DNA of 20,543 bases from Pseudomonadota bacterium. GTDB taxonomy: Bacteria > Myxococcota > Polyangia > Polyangiales > Polyangiaceae. Under the pieces are notes generated by a model. The model did no database searches. It saw nothing but the letters and a program-made list of their open reading frames with translations, and was not told the origin of the DNA. A program made the translations under genes and the position numbers. Positions within the stretch are counted from its first letter, which is position 1. Each line of letters opens with the position of its first letter. The DNA is taken from contig JAEZYO010000624.1 of the NCBI GenBank assembly GCA_023419055.1, positions 1-20,543 of the forward strand, read 5' to 3'. Shown piece by piece: positions 1 through 6,918 of the stretch.

Positions 1-261
1 TTGATGTTCGACGCGGTGAAACCGATCGAAGTGCTGCTTCGGCGCTACCATCCGACGCTTCGGCGCACTCAGGCCCTGTTGCGCTGGGGGCTCTCTGGTG
101 CGGCTGAGATCGAGCGCTGGGATCCCGCGTTTCGTCTCGACAACGAGTGGTTCTACTGCGAAGAGGCGGAGCCGCGCCTCGGTTGGTATCGGCTCCTCCG
201 TTACGTCCCTTGGCTCGGCAGAACGGCGTGGATCTTACGTTTCAAGATCGAGCCTACTTGA
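1..261 (+). CDS. 3' fragment of a gene, possibly a TcmP/LCMT-like SAM methyltransferase
   Basis: The open frame runs in from the left edge and stops at a TGA at 259-261, so only about the last 86 codons are visible and the true start lies outside the window. The fragment has no catalytic motif. Its pattern (an HP followed by basic residues, then RWGLSGAAEIERWDP, a DEW-like NEWFY, and a basic/aromatic C-terminus) reminds me of the C-terminal end of leucine-carboxyl-methyltransferase/TcmP-type O-methyltransferases. That is recall from family patterns, not a match I can test. It converges on the LysR gene, whose stop is 7 bp away. The frame is probably coding, but its function is weakly supported. 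Confidence 0.45.
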   Translation: MMFDAVKPIEVLLRRYHPTLRRTQALLRWGLSGAAEIERWDPAFRLDNEWFYCEEAEPRLGWYRLLRYVPWLGRTAWILRFKIEPT

Positions 262-268
262 TGGGGTC

Positions 269-1225
269 CTAGCGAGCTGCGGCGCGACGCTTCACTCGGG
301 CGGGGCTGGTCTCGGCTTTGCCCTTGTCTGAATAGGTGCCTTCCAGGAGCACCTCGCGGAAGCGGGCAGCAGCCGGCCCGAGTGGTGCGCTCGAGCGTCG
401 AATGACGTTGAAGCGCCGGCGCCAGGCGACGCCCTCCAGGCGGACGGCAACGACGCGCCGGTCTCCTGCCAGCATCGCATACTTGGACGCCAGAGCGATG
501 CCTAGACCCGCGGCGACAGCCTCGCGGATCGCCTCGGTGCTCCCGAGCTCCATCGCGGGCTTCAAAGTAACGCCGAGCTGCTCGAAGAGGCTCTCGGCGA
601 CGCGTCGCGTGCTCGAGCCCTCTTCCCGCGCGATATACGGTTCGGCGGCCAGGTTGGCGGGTGCAATGGAACGACGCCGCGCGAGCAAGTGTTGGCTGTT
701 CACCAGCACGACCAACTCGTCCTCGAGCCAAGGATCCGCAGTGAATGAGTCGTCGAGTCCGCTGTCGTCACCGACGATACCGAGCTCCACTTCACCACTG
801 GCTACGAGCTTCTCGACCTGCGCCGTGTTGCGGATGCGCAACTGAAGGCCGACTCCGGGATGCTCTAGCCGAAAGCGCCCGAGTGCGGCCGGGAGCAGGT
901 ACGTGCCCGGTGTCGAACTCGCTCCAACCGTGAGCGTGCCGGTACGTACGCCTTGCAAGTCGGACGCAAGCTGCTCCGCGTTTTGCAAGAGCTGCACGAC
1001 CTGGCGCACGTAAGGCTCGATCTGGCGCGCCGCACCGGTGGGAGATACACCGCGGCCCACGCGCTCGATGAGCCTGACGCCAAAGTGCTCCTCCAATCCG
1101 CGGAGGTGCTCCGACACCGCAGGCTGGCTGATGTTCTCTTTGGCTGCAGCACGCGCGACGCCGCCTTCGTCGAGAACAGCGAGAAACAACCGCAAGCGAT
1201 GAAGCGTGAGTCCCGGCTTTACCAT
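269..1225 (-). CDS. LysR-family transcriptional regulator
   Basis: This is a 318-residue regulator, the usual LysR length. Residues 5-65 form the winged helix-turn-helix (LTLHRLRLFLAVLDEGGVARAA, then SQPAVSEHLRGLEEHFGVRLIER and the P-T-G turn). A linker helix of about residues 66-92 follows, then a periplasmic-binding-protein-like effector domain from about 95 to 300 (TLTVGASSTPGTYLLP, EVELGIVGDD). I chose the ATG at 1223-1225. The longer frame reaching 1279 would add 18 atypical residues and would overlap the -35 box of the divergent tRNA gene. It is transcribed away from the tRNA-Sec/arsC/selA/selD set, the classic layout for a LysR protein that controls its divergent neighbour, so selenium or sulfur-related control is a reasonable guess. 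The 89-bp gap shows no clear T-N11-A dyad. The effector is unknown. Confidence 0.93.
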   Translation of the reverse strand: MVKPGLTLHRLRLFLAVLDEGGVARAAAKENISQPAVSEHLRGLEEHFGVRLIERVGRGVSPTGAARQIEPYVRQVVQLLQNAEQLASDLQGVRTGTLTVGASSTPGTYLLPAALGRFRLEHPGVGLQLRIRNTAQVEKLVASGEVELGIVGDDSGLDDSFTADPWLEDELVVLVNSQHLLARRRSIAPANLAAEPYIAREEGSSTRRVAESLFEQLGVTLKPAMELGSTEAIREAVAAGLGIALASKYAMLAGDRRVVAVRLEGVAWRRRFNVIRRSSAPLGPAAARFREVLLEGTYSDKGKAETSPARVKRRAAAR

Positions 1226-1272
1226 CGTCTCGCGCCTATCTGACACATCGGTTATTCCTATGCAATGCAGCG

Positions 1273-1301
1273 TTGACATCGGAAACCCCAGAAGGCAGAT
1301 T
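1273..1301 (+). promoter_or_regulatory. sigma70-type promoter for the tRNA-Sec gene
   Basis: A perfect -35 hexamer TTGACA (1273-1278) is followed by a 17-nt spacer and CAGATT (1296-1301, 3 of 6 matches to TATAAT). Initiation would be expected near 1307-1309, leaving a leader of only 6-8 nt before the tRNA's first base at 1315. The geometry fits a stable-RNA promoter. The weak -10 box is the main doubt. Confidence 0.6.
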
Positions 1302-1314
1302 CGCCTCGTTCTTT

Positions 1315-1410
1315 GGAAGCGCTTGTGGGCAGGTGCCCACCGATCTCCCTCACGGGCGAACGTTCTGTGCTCAGACCACGGAAAGTAGGTTCGAATCCTA
1401 TGCGCTTCCG
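1315..1410 (+). tRNA. selC: selenocysteine-type tRNA (tRNA-Sec) with an abnormal anticodon region
   Basis: The acceptor stem is a perfect 8 bp (GGAAGCGC 1315-1322 with GCGCTTCC 1402-1409), followed by discriminator G1410 and CC; the final A is not encoded. The D arm is a perfect 6-bp stem (GTGGGC 1325-1330, GCCCAC 1335-1340) with the 4-nt loop AGGT. The T arm is 5 bp (1385-1389 with 1397-1401) with loop TTCGAAT. An 8+5 acceptor/T branch, a 6-bp D stem with a tetraloop and G73 are the established marks of bacterial tRNA-Sec, and total length is close to the E. coli molecule. The 44 nt between the D and T arms are odd. The first part (1341-1362) folds as a 9-position stem with two mismatches and a TCAC tetraloop that contains UCA. 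The second (1363-1383) is a 7-bp stem with a 7-nt loop CTCAGAC. UCA lies one base from its E. coli position, so it is the default anticodon, but U33 and a normal 5-bp/7-nt arm are missing. No terminator separates it from the next gene, 66 nt downstream. Confidence 0.8.
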
Positions 1411-1476
1411 CCGTTGGTGCGATCGCGATTCGCAGCAGCTTTCGCGGCTGTATGGTCGCGGTCGGAGAGGAAGCTG

Positions 1477-1914
1477 ATGAAACAGAAGGTTCTGGTCCTG
1501 TGCACGGGAAACACAGCGCGGACCCAAATGGCGGAAGGCTTGTTTCGCGAACTCGGCGCCGATCGTGCGGATGTCGTGAGCGCAGGTCTCGAGGCCACCT
1601 TCGTGCACCCGATGGCGATTCAAGTCATGGCGGAGCGGGGCATCGATATCAGCGCCCATCGTTCGAAGAGCTATACCGAGTTCGCAGACTCGATCTTCGA
1701 CTACGTGATCACGGTTTGCGACAAGGCCGCCGGGGTTTGTCCTACTTTCCCCGGTCCGGCGCGCCGCTTGCATTGGGACCTACCGGATCCGGTGCTCGCT
1801 ACCGGCGCGGAGCCCGAGCGCCTGAAAGTGTTCCGCGAGGTGCGCGACGCAATCGAGCTTCACATCAAGGGCTGGTTGAGCGAGCGTCCGCTCGACGACG
1901 CCGCTCAGCCGTAG
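1477..1914 (+). CDS. ArsC-like low-molecular-weight phosphatase / arsenate reductase family protein
   Basis: This 145-residue protein has the low-molecular-weight tyrosine phosphatase fold used by thioredoxin-coupled arsenate reductases. The N-terminal P-loop is Cys-X5-Arg (C9-TGNTA-R15, followed by TQMAEG). Two further cysteines, C81 and C88 in VCDKAAGVCP, match the redox relay of ArsC enzymes. The general-acid aspartate is D104 in DLPDP. These residues point to thiol-based oxyanion reduction, not simple phosphatase action. I chose the ATG at 1477 because GGAGAGG (1464-1470) sits 6 nt upstream and the P-loop then begins at residue 9 as usual; the frame is open further upstream but runs back through the tRNA. 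The gene lies between tRNA-Sec and selA, only 9 nt from selA, so it is almost certainly co-transcribed with them. Arsenate is the default substrate; a selenium-linked role is inference from position only. Confidence 0.88.
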   Translation: MKQKVLVLCTGNTARTQMAEGLFRELGADRADVVSAGLEATFVHPMAIQVMAERGIDISAHRSKSYTEFADSIFDYVITVCDKAAGVCPTFPGPARRLHWDLPDPVLATGAEPERLKVFREVRDAIELHIKGWLSERPLDDAAQP

Positions 1915-1923
1915 GCTCCTTCG

Positions 1924-3420
1924 ATGGCTGGAATCGATATGCAAGCGCTGCCGACAGAGTGTCCCGCTCCTGCCTCCGGGGTCACACTTCCGGCCGAGGG
2001 TCACAACTGGCGGGAAGCGAAGTTGCGCAAGATTCCGGCGGTGAACGCGGTGCTAGCGACGCCGGCCGCCGTCGCGCTCCTTCAACGTCACCAGCGAGAG
2101 CTCGTCACCGAGGCTGTGGGGGAGCTCCTCCGCACTTTGCGCAAGGATATCGTGCGGGCCGGGAGTGAAGCCGAGCTTGGCTCGGTCGAGCTCACGCCCG
2201 AAGCCCTGGGTGTTCGGGTCGTTGAGCGCCTGGAAGGCAGCCTCCGCCCTAGCTTGAGACGTGTCGTCAATGCCACCGGAATCGTGCTTCACACGAACCT
2301 CGGGCGTGCGCCTCTCGCTGATGTCGCTGTCGCGCAGATCCTGGACGTTGCCGCTCGCTACAACAACCTCGAGCTCGATCTAGCAACGGGCGAGAGGGGA
2401 ACGCGCTACAGCCACATCGAGCAGCTGCTGTGCCGGCTCACCGGCGCGGAGGCGGCGCTGGCGGTGAATAACAATGCCGGCGCGGTCCTGCTCGTGCTGA
2501 GCGCGCTCTGCAAAGACCGCGAAGTGATCGTTTCTCGCGGCGAGCTCGTGGAGATCGGTGGCTCGTTTCGCGTTCCGGACGTGATGATCCAGGGCGGAGC
2601 CCGGCTCGTCGAGGTGGGCACCACCAACAAGACGCACGCAGCGGACTACGAGCGTGCTCTGTCGAGCGACTCGGCAGCCATCCTCAAGATCCATAGCTCC
2701 AACTTCAAGATCATCGGCTTTACCGCCGAGCCGACCATCGCCGAGCTCGCTGCGGTGGCTCATGCTCGGGGTGTGCCCTTGCTGGTTGACTGGGGTTCGG
2801 GCGTGATGGTCGATCTCGAGCGCTTTGCCCTCGAGCACGAGGCCACGATGCCAGAGCTCATCGCTGCCGGCGCGGACCTCGTGACGTTCTCGGGCGACAA
2901 GCTCCTCGGCGGTCCGCAGGCCGGCTTCATCGTCGGTAGGCGCGAGCTCGTGAACGCTTGCAGACGTCACCCGCTCACCCGTGCGCTGCGTATCGATAAG
3001 CTGACGCTCGCGGCTGCCGAAGCTACTCTGAAGCTCTACTTGGAGCCCGAGCGTGCCGTTCGAGAAATTCCTACGCTGCGGGCGCTGGCTCTGACCAAGG
3101 ACGACCTTCTGCCGGTGGCCACGCGCTTGGCCGACGCGGTGCGCGAAGCCTTGCCCGATGCCGAGGTCGAGATCCGAGACGGTTTCTCGCAGGCTGGTGG
3201 AGGCTCTCTTCCAGGCGTCGAGATTCCGACGGTGTTGGTCGCCGTGAGGACCGCTCAGCGCGTCCACGAGCTCGAGAGCGGACTCCGTGAGCACGAGCCG
3301 CCAGTGATGGTGCGCGTGAACAACGGACAGCTTCTTCTCGACCCTCGGGCGCTATGCCCCGGGGATGTCGACGTCATTGCCAGCGCGCTGCGTGTCGCTT
3401 CGGCTCGCGCTCGTCGCTAA
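1924..3420 (+). CDS. selA: L-seryl-tRNA(Sec) selenium transferase
   Basis: SelA is the cytoplasmic, ring-forming PLP enzyme that converts Ser-tRNA(Sec) to Sec-tRNA(Sec) with selenophosphate. The 498-residue product shows an N-terminal helical domain (LRKIPAVNAVLATPAAVALL, about 34-53), the RRVVNATGIVLHTNLGRAPL block at 112-131, YNNLELDLATGERGTRY at 146-162, and the PLP-lysine motif FSGDKLLGGPQAGF with K326. The SDSAAILKIHSSNFKIIGF strand and the VRVNNGQLLLDPR C-terminal block are also typical. It is slightly longer than usual; the first 30 or so residues are extra. The start at 1924 has little Shine-Dalgarno support, and ATG 1939 is an in-frame alternative. It follows the arsC-like gene by 9 nt and precedes selD by 24 nt, as part of one operon. 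Confidence 0.97.
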   Translation: MAGIDMQALPTECPAPASGVTLPAEGHNWREAKLRKIPAVNAVLATPAAVALLQRHQRELVTEAVGELLRTLRKDIVRAGSEAELGSVELTPEALGVRVVERLEGSLRPSLRRVVNATGIVLHTNLGRAPLADVAVAQILDVAARYNNLELDLATGERGTRYSHIEQLLCRLTGAEAALAVNNNAGAVLLVLSALCKDREVIVSRGELVEIGGSFRVPDVMIQGGARLVEVGTTNKTHAADYERALSSDSAAILKIHSSNFKIIGFTAEPTIAELAAVAHARGVPLLVDWGSGVMVDLERFALEHEATMPELIAAGADLVTFSGDKLLGGPQAGFIVGRRELVNACRRHPLTRALRIDKLTLAAAEATLKLYLEPERAVREIPTLRALALTKDDLLPVATRLADAVREALPDAEVEIRDGFSQAGGGSLPGVEIPTVLVAVRTAQRVHELESGLREHEPPVMVRVNNGQLLLDPRALCPGDVDVIASALRVASARARR

Positions 3421-3428
3421 CAGGAACT

Positions 3429-3437
3429 AGGAGGAGG
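3429..3437 (+). promoter_or_regulatory. strong ribosome-binding site of selD
   Basis: AGGAGGAGG lies 7 nt upstream of the selD ATG. It is by far the strongest Shine-Dalgarno sequence in this operon, suggests SelD is made at a higher level than SelA, and fixes the selD start. Confidence 0.8.
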
Positions 3438-3444
3438 AACCACC

Positions 3445-4494
3445 ATGAGCACGACGGAAAAGATTCGGTTGACGCAGACCAGCTCGAAGGCTGGTTGCGG
3501 CTGCAAGATTGGCCCGGCTGATCTCATGAACGTGCTGCGGCACTTGCCGGCACAGCTTCAAGACAAGAACGTTCTGGTCGGACTCGATACTCCCGACGAC
3601 GCCGGCGTGTACCGCTTGACCGACGAGATCGCACTCGTTCAAACGGTCGACTTCTTCACCCCGATCGTCGACGACCCCTACGCGTTCGGACAGATCGCCG
3701 CGACGAACGCCATTTCAGACGTGTACGCGATGGGTGGGCGGCCGATCACGGTGCTCAACATCGTCGGATTTCCGATCGGGACCATCGGCGACGAGGTTCT
3801 CGCCGAGATCCTGCGCGGCGGGATGGACAAGGTCAAAGAGGCCGGAGCGATCACGCTCGGCGGTCACAGCATCGACGACCCCGAGCCCAAGTTCGGCATG
3901 GCGGTGACGGGTCTGATCCATCCGAAGCAGATTGCAGCCAAGGCCGGCGCGCAGCCGGGTGACGTGCTCGTCTTGACCAAGCCCATCGGCGTCGGCGTCA
4001 TCAGCACGGCGACCAAGAAGGGCTTGACGACACCGGAGGAGGAAGCGAGCGCGATCCGCGTGATGACGAAGCTGAACAACGTAGCCCCCCATCTCCGGGA
4101 GCTCGGAGTTCGCGGCATGACGGACATCACGGGGTTCGGTCTGCTCGGTCACACCTCCGAAGTCGCGCGCGAGTCGAAGGTGGGTGTTCGCATTCGAGCT
4201 CGTGAGGTGCCAGTGCTCGACGCTGCTTGGAAGTATGCCCGAGAGGGAACCTTTCCGGGCGGGACTCGCAAGAATCGCTCCTGGCTCAAGGACAAGGTCC
4301 AGTTTGCGGACGACCTCGACGAAGTCACGCAGCTCTTGCTCTGCGACGCCATGACGTCCGGCGGCCTGCTCATCGCGATTCACGAGTCTCGACTGCGCGA
4401 TCTCATCGGCGTCCTTCAGGAGCACGAGACGCTGGCTGCTGCTGTCATCGGCGATTGCACGGCCGATGATCCAGGTATCGTGAAGGTCTCGTAG
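3445..4494 (+). CDS. selD: selenide, water dikinase (selenophosphate synthetase)
   Basis: SelD makes selenophosphate from selenide and ATP in the cytoplasm; the product is the selenium donor for SelA and for tRNA 2-selenouridine synthase. The 349-residue protein has the family's normal length. The catalytic segment is AGCGCKIGP, with C18 equivalent to E. coli Cys17 and K21 equivalent to Lys20, so this is the cysteine form and not the selenocysteine form. Further hallmarks are the ATP-binding LVQTVDFFTPIVDDPYAFGQIAATNAISDVYAMGG block (about residues 56-93), the GGHSIDDPEPKFGMAVTG block, GMTDITGFGLLGH, and MTSGGLL near the C-terminus. The start is set by the strong ribosome-binding site. It is the last selenium gene of this block; no selB follows. 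Confidence 0.98.
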   Translation: MSTTEKIRLTQTSSKAGCGCKIGPADLMNVLRHLPAQLQDKNVLVGLDTPDDAGVYRLTDEIALVQTVDFFTPIVDDPYAFGQIAATNAISDVYAMGGRPITVLNIVGFPIGTIGDEVLAEILRGGMDKVKEAGAITLGGHSIDDPEPKFGMAVTGLIHPKQIAAKAGAQPGDVLVLTKPIGVGVISTATKKGLTTPEEEASAIRVMTKLNNVAPHLRELGVRGMTDITGFGLLGHTSEVARESKVGVRIRAREVPVLDAAWKYAREGTFPGGTRKNRSWLKDKVQFADDLDEVTQLLLCDAMTSGGLLIAIHESRLRDLIGVLQEHETLAAAVIGDCTADDPGIVKVS

Positions 4495-4562
4495 TTCACG
4501 ACCACTCGAGAAGGCGTTGCCAACGCGGCTCCTTCGCGTGATGGTGGCGAAGAGCGCGACGA

Positions 4563-6914
4563 GTGAAATCGGCGTATCGAGAGCGAGCGGGTTGGCCCCG
4601 AGCGGTGAGCGTAGGCGCCTTGCTGTTGCTAGGCGCGACAGCAAGCCCGGCCTGGGCCCAGGCACCGAACCCTCCGCCCATCACGATGCCACAGCTGCTC
4701 GAGCCATTGGCGCCCGAGTACCCCGCTACCGGCACGCGAGATGCGCGTGTAGTTCTGCGCGTGACGCTGAACAAGGAAGGCGCGGTGACGCGGGTGGAAG
4801 TCGTGGAAGGGGAGGAGCCCTACGCTTCAGCGGCGATCTTGGCCGCTGAGAACGGTAAGTTTTCTCCGGCTCTGCGTGGCGATCAACCAGTGGCAGCGGT
4901 CATCACCGTTGCGGTCGACTTCGCGTTCTCTGCGGCGGAGTCGGAGCCAGCGCCGTTGCCCCCTGAGCCTGTCCCGACGCGGTCGCAACCGTCACCAACG
5001 AAGACGCCTGCAGGGCCAGGCGCGCCACCCGTGGTGGAACCACCGCCCGAGCCGATGGACATCGTCGTGACGGCTCGGCGTGTGGACGATAGCGAGCGAC
5101 CGATCCACAAGGCAGAAGCTCGGCTGACAGCGGGCACCTTCGGGGACCCGCTGCGCGCGGTAGAGCTTTTGCCCGGCATCTTGCCCGTCATCTCCGGCGT
5201 TCCGTACTACTTCGTGCGTGGCGCGCCGCCGGGGAGCGTGAACTTCTACATCGACGATGCGCGCGTCCCCACGCTCTATCACGTGGGGCCAGGTTCCTCG
5301 GTGTTGCACCCCCAGCTCGTGGAAGGGGTCGCCCTTCGCTCCGGTCCCTATCGCGCGCGCTACGGGGATGCGTCGAGCGGCGTGGTGACCACACAGCTCA
5401 TCAATCAGGTGCCCGCGTTCGGTTCAGAGCTCGAAGCGAAGGTCTTCGAGTCGGCCGGCTACGTGGGCGCTCCGATCCTCGACGATCGCGGCACGATTGC
5501 CCTGGCGGGAAAGGTCAGCCACCTGGGTCCGGTGCTCGAGCTCACTAATCCGGAGCTCCGCCTCAACTACTGGGATTACCAGGCGCTCGGCAGCTACCAG
5601 GCGTCTCCTCGCGACCAGTTTACGTTGCTCGCGCTCGGTGCGGGCGACTTCGTGGGCGAGGTGGAGCAGGAGGACGTCGATATCAACATCGATAGCGTGT
5701 TCCATCGCCTCAAGGTGGGATACGGGCGAAACCTCGAAAGCGGCACAGACCTCGGTTCCTACGTCATCCTGGGACGCGACGGTTCGCGCTTCGACCAGGA
5801 CGGTGAGGAGTTCTCGTCCAATTCGATCTCAGGTGGCTTGGTGCTGAGCCAGGTGATCGATGCGGTGTGGGACTGGGCGGTGGGCATTTCGGCGGAAGCG
5901 ACCGACTACGACGCCTCGGAGGCCTGGAGCTTCCCGGACGAGGGCAGTAACGTCGCGGTCAGCCGTACCGATCGGCAAGGAGCTGCCTGGGCGGAAGTCC
6001 GTGTCGCTGCGAGCCCGCGGGTGACGCTAGACGCGGGCCTGCGAGGCGCGGTGTACGATTCGCTCGATAGAGTGGAGCTCTCGCTCGAGCCGAGGCTGAG
6101 CTCGACCATGCAGCTCAGCGAGCGCTGGAAGGCGATCCTCGCCGTCGGGTACAGCACGCAGGCGCCGACTTTTGCCATACCGTCGCCCGCGGTACGTCCG
6201 GCGGGCCTGCGTGGAGGCCTGCAGCGAGCGCTCCAGCGTGCTGCGACGCTGCGCTACGGCGAGCCGGGCGTCCTCACCGCGGAAAGCACTCTGTTCTACA
6301 ACGACTATCGGGACCTTTCGGACCCGCTGTCGCTCTCGACGGTGCCTGACCCGCTCGAGGTGGGAGACGCCCAGGAAGGCGGCGAGCCACCTCGCGAGGA
6401 CATGGCGTTCGACGAGCGTCCGAACGGACGCTCCTTCGGAATGGAGCTCATCGTTCGCCGGCCGTTTACCAACGAACTCTCCGGCACGCTCGCGTACACG
6501 CTCTCGCGTTCGACCCGGCGACTCGGGGGAACGGACGTGCCGTCGAGCTTCGATCGCACGCACATGCTGAACGTGACGTTGGGCTACGACTTCGGGCACG
6601 GTTATCGTGCCGGCACCAGGTTCATGGCTTACTCCGGGCTACCCGTTCGGGAGCTCGGAGTTCCGCTCGGCCGGACCGGGGATCGTAGCGATCCGTTCCT
6701 GCGCTGGGACGTCCGGTTCTCCAAGGAATGGAAGCTCAGCTGGTCGCATCTCATGCTGATCGTCGAGGTGCTGAACGCCACGTTCCAAGAAGAGGTTCTG
6801 GGGGTGGCGTGTTCTCCGGCGGGCTGCGAGACGGCAACGTTTGGGCCCGTGACCGTTCCCTCCATCGGACTCCGCGGCACGTTCGGCGGGGCGATCGAGA
6901 ACGACGCGAGGTGA
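4563..6914 (+). CDS. TonB-dependent receptor with an N-terminal TonB C-terminal-type domain
   Basis: This is a 783-residue outer-membrane receptor starting at GTG. Residues 1-33 are a signal peptide (hydrophobic GALLLLGATASPAWA, cut near AWA-QA). Residues 50-122 look like a TonB/TonB_C beta domain (PEYPATGTRDARVVLRVTLN, VTRVEVVEGEEPYASAAILA). A Pro-rich linker (127-165) leads to a TonB-box-like MDIVVTARR (165-173), then a plug (about 178-285; VRGAPPGSVNFYIDDARVP, LRSGPYRARYGDASSG) and a beta barrel to the end. This architecture is common in myxobacterial genomes. The receptor lacks the TonB-ExbB-ExbD partners in the window. It starts 68 nt after selD on the same strand; read-through is possible, but co-function with selenium genes is unproven. 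The ligand is unknown. The gene converges with the acyltransferase gene, 4 bp away. Confidence 0.9.
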   Translation: MKSAYRERAGWPRAVSVGALLLLGATASPAWAQAPNPPPITMPQLLEPLAPEYPATGTRDARVVLRVTLNKEGAVTRVEVVEGEEPYASAAILAAENGKFSPALRGDQPVAAVITVAVDFAFSAAESEPAPLPPEPVPTRSQPSPTKTPAGPGAPPVVEPPPEPMDIVVTARRVDDSERPIHKAEARLTAGTFGDPLRAVELLPGILPVISGVPYYFVRGAPPGSVNFYIDDARVPTLYHVGPGSSVLHPQLVEGVALRSGPYRARYGDASSGVVTTQLINQVPAFGSELEAKVFESAGYVGAPILDDRGTIALAGKVSHLGPVLELTNPELRLNYWDYQALGSYQASPRDQFTLLALGAGDFVGEVEQEDVDINIDSVFHRLKVGYGRNLESGTDLGSYVILGRDGSRFDQDGEEFSSNSISGGLVLSQVIDAVWDWAVGISAEATDYDASEAWSFPDEGSNVAVSRTDRQGAAWAEVRVAASPRVTLDAGLRGAVYDSLDRVELSLEPRLSSTMQLSERWKAILAVGYSTQAPTFAIPSPAVRPAGLRGGLQRALQRAATLRYGEPGVLTAESTLFYNDYRDLSDPLSLSTVPDPLEVGDAQEGGEPPREDMAFDERPNGRSFGMELIVRRPFTNELSGTLAYTLSRSTRRLGGTDVPSSFDRTHMLNVTLGYDFGHGYRAGTRFMAYSGLPVRELGVPLGRTGDRSDPFLRWDVRFSKEWKLSWSHLMLIVEVLNATFQEEVLGVACSPAGCETATFGPVTVPSIGLRGTFGGAIENDAR

Positions 6915-6918
6915 GCGG

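Noticed and set aside
259..335. TGA at 259-261 as a selenocysteine codon
   Set aside because: The frame after it soon ends and shows no conserved-looking sequence, no hairpin of SECIS type was apparent, and no cysteine-containing family motif spans the site.
1226..1279. LysR start at 1279
   Set aside because: The added 18 residues are not LysR-like and the start would overlap the -35 box of the divergent tRNA promoter.
1273..1476. Upstream extension of the ArsC-like protein by 68 residues
   Set aside because: It would be translated through the tRNA-Sec gene; the ATG at 1477 has a good ribosome-binding site and gives the family's normal N-terminus.
2380..3294. Long antisense open frame of about 304 codons opposite selA
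   Set aside because: It mirrors selA codon structure in a GC-rich gene, has no recognisable domain or start signal, and selA is certain. Similar long antisense frames opposite selD (3715-4665), the lipoprotein/DUF1592 region (7948-8952) and the exporter genes were rejected for the same reason.
3490..3510. Selenocysteine form of SelD
   Set aside because: The catalytic position is encoded as Cys (GCGCK), and no in-frame TGA is present.
4495..4562. Terminator between selD and the TonB receptor gene
   Set aside because: Short complementary segments (GCGTT/AACGC, GAAGG/CCTTC) exist, but they do not form one clean hairpin with a U-run.
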